64,000 nt of DNA from G964020105 sp964020105 (lineage in GTDB: Bacteria; Pseudomonadota; Alphaproteobacteria; WRAU01; Hepatincolaceae). The position numbers were made by a program, and so were the translations under genes. Positions 9,233 through 18,700 of the stretch are shown one piece after another. The stretch is from the NCBI GenBank assembly GCA_964020105.1, contig OZ026535.1, positions 744,001 through 808,000 on the forward strand. The letters run 5' to 3'. The stretch's first letter is position 1. The number at the start of each line of letters is the position of its first letter. The notes beneath the pieces were generated by a model. It ran no database searches. It was not told the origin of the DNA and was given only the letters and a program-made list of their open reading frames with translations.

Positions 9233-9754
9233 ATGAAAAAACGCCTTATTTGTATCTTTATAACTTTATTTATGTTGTTTTCATATGCCATGAAAGCGGA
9301 AGAAGTTTCTAAGGGTAGTGTAGAGAAAAAATATGTTTATTGGCCTGAAAATACAAAATTCCTTACTAATTTGATAATAACTCATACTGCACAAATTGGT
9401 GGAGGGGAAGTAAGACAATCTAAGCAAGACATGGGGCTTGAACTTGTTTATAATAAACATTACTATTTTAGAGCCACCACCCGCCAGTTAGCAGTATTGT
9501 ATGAAATAGGAAAACTATCTAGAACCAGATTTATCATTGGTGGTGTATACGATTATGAGAAAGGATTTGTTTTACCAATTGGCTTTAATTATGATATTGG
9601 CCATTGGTTCGGACTAGAAGCATATAGGGTTTCTTGGTTTGAACAGCTTGGTATCAATATTGGTGAAAAAAAGCCTTGGTATAAAGTTAAAGCCCTTGGT
9701 AAAGAAAAAGGCAATTGGGAAATTAGTTTTGGTTTAAAAATAAATATACATTAG
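9233..9754 (+). CDS. Exported protein of unknown function, likely outer-membrane associated
   Basis: 173 residues with a signal peptide (KKRLICIFITLFMLFSYAMK, cut near KAEE). The mature part alternates polar and aromatic residues (NKHYYFRATTRQLAVLYEIG, YDYEKGFVLPIGFNYDIG), as in small beta-barrels. A strong GGGGAG Shine-Dalgarno lies 4 bp before ATG 9233. It is 9 bp from a second exported protein, so the two form an operon ended by the hairpin at 10531. I do not recognise a family. Confidence 0.6.
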   Translation: MKKRLICIFITLFMLFSYAMKAEEVSKGSVEKKYVYWPENTKFLTNLIITHTAQIGGGEVRQSKQDMGLELVYNKHYYFRATTRQLAVLYEIGKLSRTRFIIGGVYDYEKGFVLPIGFNYDIGHWFGLEAYRVSWFEQLGINIGEKKPWYKVKALGKEKGNWEISFGLKINIH

Positions 9755-9763
9755 TGGGGCAAT

Positions 9764-10510
9764 ATGTTTAAAATTTTTACAATATTAGCAGTTTTGTTAC
9801 TTTCTAACACTTCATTTGCAGAAGTTAATAGTGATAAAAAATCTATCATAGAGGAATTAAACGTACAAATGAGTGCAGGGTACGTAGAATATGTACAAAT
9901 AGCCTCGCAATATCTTAAAACACGTACTAATGGCTATACAGTTGCTCTTGCAATAGCCCCTTTTAAATCAAAATGGGCTTCTCCTGTACGCTTTTCAATG
10001 TCTTTTACATCAACTGATAGCCCTGGCAAATCTGATATGTTAATTACTTACGGTACTGGTAAACCACTGCCTGATAGAAGAAAATATATAGATTCAGCAA
10101 AAGTATATTCCTTTGATACTTATTACGATTTAACTAAGTTATTGTGGAGTGATTTATATCCGCATCTTTATATTGGTGTTTCTTATGGAAAAGGTTATTT
10201 TAAATCTAATGTTCCTGTGACTATGAGGCTTAGATCAGGAGAAATTATGGCAGCAGCAATAGATTCGACAACAAATAGTAGAGGTGCTACTGTTTTAGGG
10301 GCGATAATTGGGACGTCGTATAAAATTTATAAAACTCCGGTATCCATTTACGCCGAATATAAATATAATTATTCTGTTCCTCCATCTTTTGCAACTTCAA
10401 AATATGTGCAAGGGATTCCTACTCGTATCTCTGATAATTTCACTAAAGGTAAAATTTTAAAAGATTATACTCACTATGGCTTTGTGGTTGGGTTAAACTA
10501 TAAATTTTAG
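9764..10510 (+). CDS. Probable outer-membrane beta-barrel protein, unknown family
   Basis: 248 residues with a clear signal peptide (FKIFTILAVLLLSNTSFAEV, cleavage after SFA). The mature chain has alternating strand-like segments (YTVALAIAPF, SPVRFSMSFTST, LYPHLYIGVSYGKGY, VSIYAEYKYNYSV) and ends in YGFVVGLNYKF; a terminal Phe is the usual BAM recognition signal. Gene start follows a GGGG Shine-Dalgarno. It is co-transcribed with the preceding exported protein. Function unknown. Confidence 0.65.
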   Translation: MFKIFTILAVLLLSNTSFAEVNSDKKSIIEELNVQMSAGYVEYVQIASQYLKTRTNGYTVALAIAPFKSKWASPVRFSMSFTSTDSPGKSDMLITYGTGKPLPDRRKYIDSAKVYSFDTYYDLTKLLWSDLYPHLYIGVSYGKGYFKSNVPVTMRLRSGEIMAAAIDSTTNSRGATVLGAIIGTSYKIYKTPVSIYAEYKYNYSVPPSFATSKYVQGIPTRISDNFTKGKILKDYTHYGFVVGLNYKF

Positions 10511-10530
10511 CTAGTCCTTAAAACAATACT

Positions 10531-10566
10531 ATCCCCTTTCTCCTTATTAAGAGAGGGGATTTTTTT
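10531..10566 (+). terminator. Rho-independent terminator after the exported-protein pair
   Basis: An atcccc...ctc arm pairs with gagaggggat across a short loop (one bulge), followed directly by ttttttg. It lies 20 bp after the stop codon at 10510. Confidence 0.8.
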
Positions 10567-11754
10567 GTTAGAATAGATAGTCTACTTTTATTTTGTTACT
10601 TGCAATGTCTGTAGTTGCTGTAGCTGTTTGGAGTAATCCTAAAATAAAACCTTATGTTTAAAAAATTTATTGTAAATATTTTTTAATTGCTTAGTTTTTA
10701 TAGCAACTGGAGGCGTTTTAGCTTCTGTAATATCTTAAAACTCTAAAATATTTTCCTATATATCCACTTTGTCTATCAAAAACACTAGAAATATTATGAA
10801 AATTAAAATTTCTTTTGTTTAAATTCTGCATCTAATTATAAGTAGCTATATATATCACGAGTATACAACTCGTTTCTTTTTTAGTTTAAGTTGTAAAGAA
10901 TTTTTCTAATATAATGTTTTTATCAATGTTTACATATCTATAGACAGAAGTTACTATATGCTCGAAACACTGAACCAATGCGTACCTTAAAACTTTAATA
11001 ATTATTATTAATAAATACCATATTTATACAATCTTTCTATAATTATACAAATCTAATTTCGATAATACATCTGTAGAAATAAACTACATTAAATGTAAAA
11101 TAAATCTTGTAATCAAGCAAAATCATATGCCAAAATTGGCAATATACTATTATAAAAATAAGAATAGAGAATAGAGAATAGAGAATATAGATTTAATTAG
11201 GATACCTCCTTAGACTTAATCTACTGATTCCTCTATAGGTATTATTTTACAGAATTTAGAGGTATTTTTTTACAAAAAACAATGCATTTCGCTTTTTAAA
11301 ATATCTATTTACTTATATTTTTAATAATTATTCCCTTAAGTAGTATATTTTTACATTATTCTTCTTTATTTTCTTTATCTACTTCCCTAAATGTAGGTTT
11401 TGTAACTATATTTTATCCTCTTATTTGAATATGAATCTATTTGCATTACCCCTTTATTGTATTTTCTTAAATGGTATTCAGTAAAACCAATCAACATATT
11501 CATCATAAGTATGAATATTAGTTTGACATTTATTTATTTTATTATTAGGATTATTAATAGTGGTTTTATTTATAGTAGTAAACTGAGCTTGTTAGAACTT
11601 AATAAAAGAGATAATATTTCTTGTTTATTATAAGATAATTATGCTAATTTGATGAAATAATGATAAAATACTCGAAACAGTTTTAAGAATACTCATATAA
11701 GTATTCGTATTTTGTTTTGTTGTTTAACTATGCTTAACCAATTGGATACTGAAT
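10567..11754. other. 1.2-kb non-coding region
   Basis: No gene is supported on either strand; stops are dense and open stretches are short. It holds one terminator-like hairpin (10857-10879), a short run of near-perfect 7-bp agagaat repeats around 11164-11186, and inverted GGTAT/ATACC strings near 11200-11270. It is probably decayed sequence between two gene groups. Confidence 0.55.
10857..10879 (+). terminator. Terminator-like hairpin in non-coding DNA
   Basis: Perfect 6-bp stem acgagt/actcgt with a 5-nt loop, followed by ttctttttt. No gene now ends here, so it may be the remnant of a lost gene or a backup terminator. Confidence 0.4.
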
Positions 11755-12966
11755 ATGCCTAAACAAACTAAGGTAATTACTGTTCTTTTTATAGCCCATG
11801 AATTTGGATACTATAACGGACATGGTGGAATAGCAAGCTATTTATATAATATAACAGAATTTATTGTTAAAAATACTAATTATAATGTACACGTTATATC
11901 AAATATGCTTTATCCTGGAGAACTAGTAGCTTATGATAATTTTTCATATCATCTTGTGAAAGGTAATCTTGATAAAATACGTCATAGTGTTTGTGAATTA
12001 GCACAAAAAATACAACCGAATTATATAGAATGTGCAGATTATTTAGCCTTTGGTCTTTATCTGAGTAAATTAAACTTAAAAAACTGTTGTTTAGTAACTA
12101 ATATTCATACTGCTTCCAAGGAATGTTTTGAGTGGAGTACTAAACAATCTATTTCCAATGCCCCCCATCATATTATTGATACCTATGAAAAAGAAAAAGA
12201 ACAGATGCAAAATAGTCATTTTTGTATTTGTCCGTCAAATTTCTTAGCAAATTATATGAAAAAAACATATAATTTGGATAAAGATATCCACGTTATTCCA
12301 AATTATATGCCATATAACACTATATCTAAACAAGATATTTATAATAAAGTTAGCAGTCGTTATGATATTAAAGAATATCATAACACATTTAATATTTCTT
12401 TAATAACAAGATTTGAACCCCGTAAAAACCATGAATTGCTTCTTCAATCTTTTATAAAGTTTCTTGAAAAAGTCCCAAAGGCGAATTTAATCATGGCAGG
12501 CAATGAGACTGATAATACGAGATTTTCTATTATTAAAAATACTCCTAGAAAATATGTAAACAATATTCATATCTTTGATTTTCTAGAAAAAGAACAACAT
12601 GATTTAATTGCAGCTATTAGTGATGTTGTTATTCTTCCATCCGTTTTTGAAAATCAACCTATGGCTATGATAGAATCTTGCCTTAAAGAAATACCTGTAA
12701 TAGCTTCCATTTACAGTGGTTGTAAGGATTATATAAAAAATCCCAATATGTTGTTTGATCCTTTTTCACCAGATTCTTTGGATAAATGTATAAACTATTG
12801 TTATAAGTTATCAAAAGAACAAAGAAAAATAGAAGCAGCTAACCAGAAAACTAAACTGTTATCATTGTTAAAGCCAGAAAGCTCTGTATTCCCTAGATTT
12901 ACCTTATGTGAATCTATAATAGGTAATAATAATATTGGTTTTTATAAAGGGTTATATCATGAATAG
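11755..12966 (+). CDS. Glycosyltransferase family 4 protein
   Basis: A 403-residue GT-B fold protein. The N-terminal domain has the glycine-rich GHGGIASYLYNI (about 22-33); the C-terminal domain begins ISLITRFEPRKNHELLLQSF and contains ADVV-like SDVVILPSVFENQPMAMIES, the E-x7-E sugar-nucleotide motif, then EIPVIAS. Such enzymes build surface polysaccharide or LPS. Acceptor and sugar cannot be read from sequence. The next gene overlaps its last 8 bp, so the two are coupled. Confidence 0.85.
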   Translation: MPKQTKVITVLFIAHEFGYYNGHGGIASYLYNITEFIVKNTNYNVHVISNMLYPGELVAYDNFSYHLVKGNLDKIRHSVCELAQKIQPNYIECADYLAFGLYLSKLNLKNCCLVTNIHTASKECFEWSTKQSISNAPHHIIDTYEKEKEQMQNSHFCICPSNFLANYMKKTYNLDKDIHVIPNYMPYNTISKQDIYNKVSSRYDIKEYHNTFNISLITRFEPRKNHELLLQSFIKFLEKVPKANLIMAGNETDNTRFSIIKNTPRKYVNNIHIFDFLEKEQHDLIAAISDVVILPSVFENQPMAMIESCLKEIPVIASIYSGCKDYIKNPNMLFDPFSPDSLDKCINYCYKLSKEQRKIEAANQKTKLLSLLKPESSVFPRFTLCESIIGNNNIGFYKGLYHE

Positions 12967-14062
12967 AAATCTTGCTTTATTGATACACGGTCCTTTGTGT
13001 GTTGATAATTTATCTACAATAAATAAAGAATTATCTGTTTTCTCCTATTTATTTGATATAGTTATTGTCGCATATGCAAAAGAATATGATGATTATGCTA
13101 GGGAAATTAAAAAATACTATTTTTTTAGAAAAGCCATTTTAATTAAAATAAAAGATATATTAAATCCTGGTTTTTTCAATATTAACAGACAAATTATTTC
13201 TGTTAAGGCTGGACTAGAGTCCATTAGCAGTAAGAATATAGTAATAAAATTAAGAAGTGATCAATCTATAAATTTTAACAAAATGTTTAGTTATATACAA
13301 AACTATGACTACTGTGAAAACAACAAAATAATTACTACAAATTGCTATACGAGACGTGATAGATTATATCATCCTTCAGATATGTTGTTATGTGCTAAGC
13401 GTGATGTTTTGTACAATTATTATTCTTGTCCTTTAATGTCATCTACTCATCTAGAACATGAAATAAGTGAAGTACTGAAAATTAATAAATATACGGAGCA
13501 TAAGGGGTTAATAATAACTCCAGAATCTTATCTGTTTAGAAACTATTTATCTCTACTAAAACATAGCATTCAAGAAACACAAAAAGATAGTATCGAGCAA
13601 CTTAAAAAACATTTTTATCTTATTAATAGTTGGAATATCAATTATAGATCAGCTAAACAAAGAAATGATTCAAAGGGTAAAGACATCATATTACCATATT
13701 ATTTTAGATTATCTCCTTTTAAAAACTATCCTGTTGAAAACACTCATTGTTATGCATCTCACGAATTAGATGAAATTTTGCCATCATTTACAGATGTTTT
13801 TTATATTATGTTGTCTAAATATAGATCCTACTCTATCGAAAAAGTTATTAGAATCCCTGAAGAATCATTTTTGTATAAATCTATACTACATAAAATTAAA
13901 AATATATTTCCTAAAAGCAATATAGAATATAATTTCAAATATATTACTGTTAGTATATTAATTTTCCTTTTATTAGGATTTCCTTATTTTAGTGTGCGTT
14001 TTATGATAAAAAGATTAAAAAAGAAAAAGAAATATTTAAAATATAAACTTTTTAAAAGTTAA
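12959..14062 (+). CDS. WavE-like LPS biosynthesis protein
   Basis: 367 residues from ATG 12959, chosen because AAAGGG precedes it by about 7 bp and because upstream codons overlap the glycosyltransferase. The core resembles WavE-type LPS core proteins: NRQIISVKAGLE, VIKLRSDQSINF, and YHPSDMLLCAKRDVL, followed by EHEISEVL and TPESYLFRNYL. The C-terminus has one hydrophobic span (YITVSILIFLLLGFPYF) and a lysine-rich cytosolic tail, suggesting membrane anchoring. It probably acts with the upstream glycosyltransferase on surface glycan. The family call is moderate. Confidence 0.65.
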   Translation: MNRNLALLIHGPLCVDNLSTINKELSVFSYLFDIVIVAYAKEYDDYAREIKKYYFFRKAILIKIKDILNPGFFNINRQIISVKAGLESISSKNIVIKLRSDQSINFNKMFSYIQNYDYCENNKIITTNCYTRRDRLYHPSDMLLCAKRDVLYNYYSCPLMSSTHLEHEISEVLKINKYTEHKGLIITPESYLFRNYLSLLKHSIQETQKDSIEQLKKHFYLINSWNINYRSAKQRNDSKGKDIILPYYFRLSPFKNYPVENTHCYASHELDEILPSFTDVFYIMLSKYRSYSIEKVIRIPEESFLYKSILHKIKNIFPKSNIEYNFKYITVSILIFLLLGFPYFSVRFMIKRLKKKKKYLKYKLFKS

Positions 14063-14119
14063 TTTAAGCAAAAAAAACTATAAAAGCTTTAAAGCGTTGA
14101 ACAAAGAGACTAAAATTTA

Positions 14120-14446
14120 TGTGTATGAAGCGTAGAAAATTAACCCACAAAGTAATATAAAGATTTTGCACATTACTAACTACCAACTATCGCAGGAGGC
14201 AAAAATAAGGCAAGGAACCACCAAAAAATTAGCTAATTTGTTGGATATGGGGGTAAAAAACACCTTAAATTTGAAAATAATATCCCCAACAATTACATTA
14301 AATTTTTGGTGATTAGATTAGAAAACTTAAGTGAGACGTGAAAATACATTAGCTTAAATATTGCAAAAAAATTTGGAGAATTATTATTTATAGTATATAG
14401 TCAAATTGATTTGCTTATATTAAATAAGTATAAAAAAGAGGTGTTA
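14120..14446 (+). pseudogene. Possible decayed coding region before the lipoprotein gene
   Basis: One frame that is continuous with the lipoprotein gene has only a few stops over about 105 codons, fewer than this AT-rich DNA would give by chance. It reads protein-like, for example KKHLKFENNIPNNYIKFLVI and KYISLNIAKKFGELLFIVYS. No family recognised. This is a weak call; otherwise the 14063-14446 gap holds nothing. Confidence 0.22.
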
Positions 14447-14839
14447 ATGACTAAATTATTTGTTGCAGTAATAATTATGCTTGTTTTGTCGGGATGTGCA
14501 AGTATGATTAGTGGAACTTCGGATAGGATTACCGTAAATTCTAATAACCCTAAAACTAAAATATACCTAAATGAAAAAGAAATTGGGCTTGGGAGTACGG
14601 TTGCAAAAGTACCCAAAAGGGGAGAGTATGTATTTAAGGGGGTTATTGAAAATTGCTCGGACGCATATAGTGAAGTAGAAAGAAGTTTTGATCCAGTAAG
14701 TTTATTGGCGCTATTACTAGCAATTCCTGGCTGGATTGGATTTTTTCTTGTGGACGTATTGATAACTGGCGCTATAACTAAAGCCACAGACACTATGGTG
14801 TTTTTATCGCCAATTTGTGAAAAAACTTTGACAAATTAG
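14447..14839 (+). CDS. Small lipoprotein with PEGA-like domain
   Basis: 130 residues from ATG 14447, chosen for the GAGGTG Shine-Dalgarno and because a lipoprotein signal follows: hydrophobic VAVIIMLVLSGC with lipobox Cys. After it comes ASMISGTSDRITVNSNNPKT, a short PEGA-like strand region (KIYLNEKEIGLGSTVAKVPK), then a second hydrophobic segment (LLALLLAIPGWIGFFLVDVL). This matches a widespread group of small envelope lipoproteins of unknown role. The hairpin at 14868 probably ends the transcript. Confidence 0.7.
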   Translation: MTKLFVAVIIMLVLSGCASMISGTSDRITVNSNNPKTKIYLNEKEIGLGSTVAKVPKRGEYVFKGVIENCSDAYSEVERSFDPVSLLALLLAIPGWIGFFLVDVLITGAITKATDTMVFLSPICEKTLTN

Positions 14840-14867
14840 TCCTTATTATAAAATGTTTTTTGCAAAG

Positions 14868-14890
14868 CAGGGGTTAGTAACCCCTGTTTT
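14868..14890. terminator. Hairpin terminator between lipoprotein and rlmE ends
   Basis: Stem caggggtta/taacccctg with almost no loop, followed by tttt on the plus strand. It lies 29 bp after the lipoprotein stop. On the minus strand it could also end transcription from rlmE. Confidence 0.65.
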
Positions 14891-14922
14891 CATAAAGAGA
14901 CGAAAAAAAATAACTTATAATG

Positions 14923-15057
14923 TTACAATTTTTGTAAACCTCTAATTACATAATGGGCTGAGTGAAGAGTATCTACTAATTTAATATCACCACTCGCACC
15001 AAGCTCCGGTAATAAAAATATCTTATTGTTGCCATAAGGCTTTAACTGAAATATTAC
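14923..15057 (-). pseudogene. 3' remnant of an unidentified gene behind rlmE
   Basis: Just after the rlmE stop the minus strand holds about 44 stop-free codons in another frame, with no start codon. The reading is strongly protein-like: QLKPYGNNKIFLLPELGASG then DIKLVDTLHSAHYVIRGLQK, ending in TAA. It looks like the C-terminus of a gene whose front has been lost. I do not recognise the family. Confidence 0.45.
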
Positions 15058-15758
15058 TTATTTTTTTCTTTAAACCCTTTTGCTATTAGATATATTTCTG
15101 AGGATTCTTTACGACTTGCAGGTGGCTTAAAATGAGAAATTTTAGAAAAAGAGTTTTTAATTTCAGCAAGCAATTTAGTTTCTGTACCACCTTGAAATAC
15201 CTTAATAACCATTGCTCCATTTTCTGCAAGGATCTCTTTTGCAAATGCAAAAGTTAGCTCTGCAAGATGAACTATTCGCAGATGATCTAAAGATTTTGAC
15301 CCTGTAGTATTAGGAGCCATATCACTCATAAGTAAATCAGCTTTCTCTCCTACTAAGAGACTCTTAATTTGCAATAAAGTATCCTGATTAGTAAAATCAG
15401 CTGTTATAGCTGTAACATTATCTATCTTAGTCATAGGAAGTAAATCAACAGCAATCAATTTATTGGCTGATTGGTAATTATTGCTATTGGAAAAAATACT
15501 GTTTGCAACCACCTGAGACCATCCCCCAGGAGCAGCACCAAGATCAACAACATTCATACGTTGTTTGAAAAGTTTATACTTCTGATTAATCTCAATTAGC
15601 TTATAAGAGGCTCTAGAAGCATATCCTTCTTGTTTAGCAGCTTGTACATAAATATCATTAATATGCCGCAATAGCCAAGTTTGAGATGACAATGTTTTTT
15701 TCTTAGTATCTAGTTTTTTTTTAAAAGATGTTCTTCCAATAGAATAAGATTTTTTCAT
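15054..15758 (-). CDS. rlmE: 23S rRNA (uridine-2'-O)-methyltransferase RlmE (FtsJ)
   Basis: A 234-residue RrmJ/FtsJ enzyme: KLIEINQKYKLFK, SAM motif VVDLGAAPGGWSQVVA, SDMAPNTTGSKSLDH, and KVFQGG, giving the K-D-K-E catalytic set. It methylates U2552 (E. coli numbering) of 23S rRNA during 50S assembly. The first 40 residues are lysine/serine-rich and longer than usual. It starts only 14 bp after the autotransporter stop, so it may be co-transcribed with it. Confidence 0.94.
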   Translation of the reverse strand: MKKSYSIGRTSFKKKLDTKKKTLSSQTWLLRHINDIYVQAAKQEGYASRASYKLIEINQKYKLFKQRMNVVDLGAAPGGWSQVVANSIFSNSNNYQSANKLIAVDLLPMTKIDNVTAITADFTNQDTLLQIKSLLVGEKADLLMSDMAPNTTGSKSLDHLRIVHLAELTFAFAKEILAENGAMVIKVFQGGTETKLLAEIKNSFSKISHFKPPASRKESSEIYLIAKGFKEKNK

Positions 15759-15772
15759 TTTAGTTAATTTAC

Positions 15773-18700
15773 CTAAAAACTATATTTTAAATTACCAACT
15801 ATACTATGTGACATGTATCCACTTAAAGCAGCCTCAGCGTAATAACCCACTTGCAAACTAAAATGCGTTTGTTGATACATTAAGGATAAATTTGTATTAA
15901 TCAAAGGAGCTGAATACTTAGGAGAAGGAATGCTTATGGTAGAATTGGTAGCAATAAAATTAGCTTGTGTATCCTTTGTTGTATAAAATCTTTCTACTAT
16001 AGCAATAGAGGCCTTTGGATACCAAAATGCATTCTTAATACCTAAAAATTTAGGGAATAATATCTCTTTATAATATTCTAAAGAAAGACCAAAATCAGCT
16101 ATAGAATAGTTTGTCCCCACTACATACAAAGATGCTGAGGAGTTAGTTTCTGTATAGTCTCCCACATTTATAAAACCCTGAGAAATAAACAATTTAGGCG
16201 TTAAATATGTTGCATTATTAATAATAAATTCGCGCCCTACTTCAGCTCTTACAGCAATTTCTGTGGTTTTAATCTTGGCTGTTGCTTCTGTATTTTTATT
16301 TTCTGACCATCTGTTATCTAGAAATTTTATATGTCTATTCATATTATAATTGTTATTAGCTAATAAAGTCATGAAAGTGAAATGATATTTATTACTAAGA
16401 TAGGTAAGTGCAAATCCTGAATTACTATTATATGATCTCCCATCATAGGCCGATTTATCTCCATTAATATCAGAAATGCCAAAGGCAAAAAGAGCACTAA
16501 GGGTAAATTTGCTTGTTAGTCCTGCTGTTAATCCACCATATATTGTACTTCCTGTGGAATTATATCCATTATTGTAATTTTTATTATTCATTTTCAGGTA
16601 GCTAACTTCAGTACTTATCCATGTAAAAAGATCATTTTTTGTGGTATATTCCTTATTAGCCTCAGCAAGTTTTTCAAAAGATTTCACGGTGTTAATATGA
16701 GTAGTTAGAGCATATGTTTCATGTGAAACAGGCTTCAAAGAGGCAGCATTAGATGCCATAGTATATAAGCATGGAGTGTTACCAGCATTAATGTTTTGAA
16801 TAGTACCTTGATGTATACCATAAATAAATTCTTGATCACTAACACACCCAGAATTCATATCCAATGAATTTATAATATCTAGTACTTGCTTACTTACTGT
16901 AGAATTTGCAACATTATGATCAATATCTCTTGTAATTGATAATAACCCTTTATCTCCTGAATATCCAGGAGTTGCTTGAATTAAAGCAGTATAACTAGTT
17001 AACCTCTGTATATTAACCCCAATTGTTTCACCTTCCTTACTATCTACACCATTATTATATACTATCTCTTTTCTATTAACTAACCAATGAGGTAAAATAG
17101 ATAAAGCATCATCAAATAAATCATTTGGATTATTATAAAACCAATCATGATTTGCGGTATTAGGATTTATCGCACCTGTTTTTGTCGATAAAATATAGTA
17201 TCGATTGCTTTCTCCTGGATTTAATACTGCAGTATCTTTAAATGTAATATCTAGCTTATTAACGTTCCACTCAGTAATAGAGCCTGCCTGAAGTGCTGCC
17301 TTAGACTCTTTTGTATCTATATAAAAAGATAAGTTACCGCCAGACTGCCGTAGAGTATCCACCTGATTAACGTTATGAATATGGATTGTGCCAGCATTAT
17401 TAAGCTCTAAGATATGACTGTTTGCTGATAAACTAAGTTCTCCAGAGTTATTAATATTATTAATAGTAGCATTTCCATCTATAAATGCCTTTGCAGAAGC
17501 AGTGTTATTAAGAGAATTAAAATTATTAGCCTTAGTAATAGTAAATATACCAGAATTAGCAACAACTATATTATTGCCTTGTAGAACATTAGAAGCATTG
17601 ATAAAAATAGAACTCCCGTTCTCAATATTTATGGAGGATAAATTAATATTAGATTCTTCATTTATAGTAAAACTAGAAGAATTAGTAAGTAGTATGTTAG
17701 TGAAATTACCACTTAAGGAATTAAATACTAGCTTTGCATTATTTAAACTAATTACTCCAGAGGACGTATATGACCCTGTGATATTCATATTAATATCTTT
17801 AAAATTATTAACAGAGGTATTACTAGGAGAGTTAATAAAATTCTTAATATTTAAGTTACTAAAAGCAGTGCCCACAGATGAAAAATTAATGGTGTTACAT
17901 AAATCAACACAAACAAGATTATCTATCTTTAAATTAGAATTATTTATTACAAAATTAGACGTGCTAGAATTTAAAAGATTAAAGTTATTAATCTCAAGAT
18001 TAGAGTTTTTAATATTAACATTAGCAGTACTTGAAACACTAGTAAGCTTAATGTTGTCAATTTTTGCTAACATAGAATTTTTATCTAAGCCTTCAATTTT
18101 AGCTAAATCATTAGAATATTCTATGTTTTTAATATTACCAAAATAACTGCTAATAAATTTAATTTGTTTTTTATCATTATTGATAAATATTGAACCTATA
18201 TTTATGAAAGCATTATTACCGGCTGTTCTGAAGGTCAAATCACTATTAATACATGATGTAGCACAAGCAGTTCTTGTATCTATAATCCCTATATCAACTG
18301 TAGAGTTGTGCTCAGCGGCAATTCTAAAACCACCCTGATCATCAAAAGTAGCAGGAATGTAAATTCTATTTATCTTTATTATAGAATTAGTGGCGGCAAT
18401 AATTTCTAAATAAGTAGCTGTATCAACTTCAACATTAGCTAAAGTAATTTGTGAATCTCTTTCAGCAGTAATAGCAGGAGCACCAGAGCCTACCTGTAAA
18501 ATACTATTAGATTTTGTAGTTGTAAATACTGACTTATCTACGGCTCTAATCACATTTAATTTGGAAAACAATGTTCCTGCAAAATCAATATTGGAATTAT
18601 TTAAAAGAACAGTTCCAACTAGAGCGTTTTTACCCTCAGTAATTACACTACCAGCAATAATTAAATCAGTATTTGTGAGATTAATCGTTGTGATAGCAGG

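Noticed and set aside
14120..14446. Upstream open region as a true N-terminal part of the lipoprotein
   Set aside because: It contains in-frame stops, and the lipoprotein signal with its own Shine-Dalgarno clearly starts at 14447.
17502..18146. Long open frame opposite the autotransporter gene (plus strand, 214 codons)
   Set aside because: It mirrors the repetitive Asn/Ser/Ile codons of the passenger; composition is Leu/Glu/Lys filler without a domain, so it is a shadow of the real gene.
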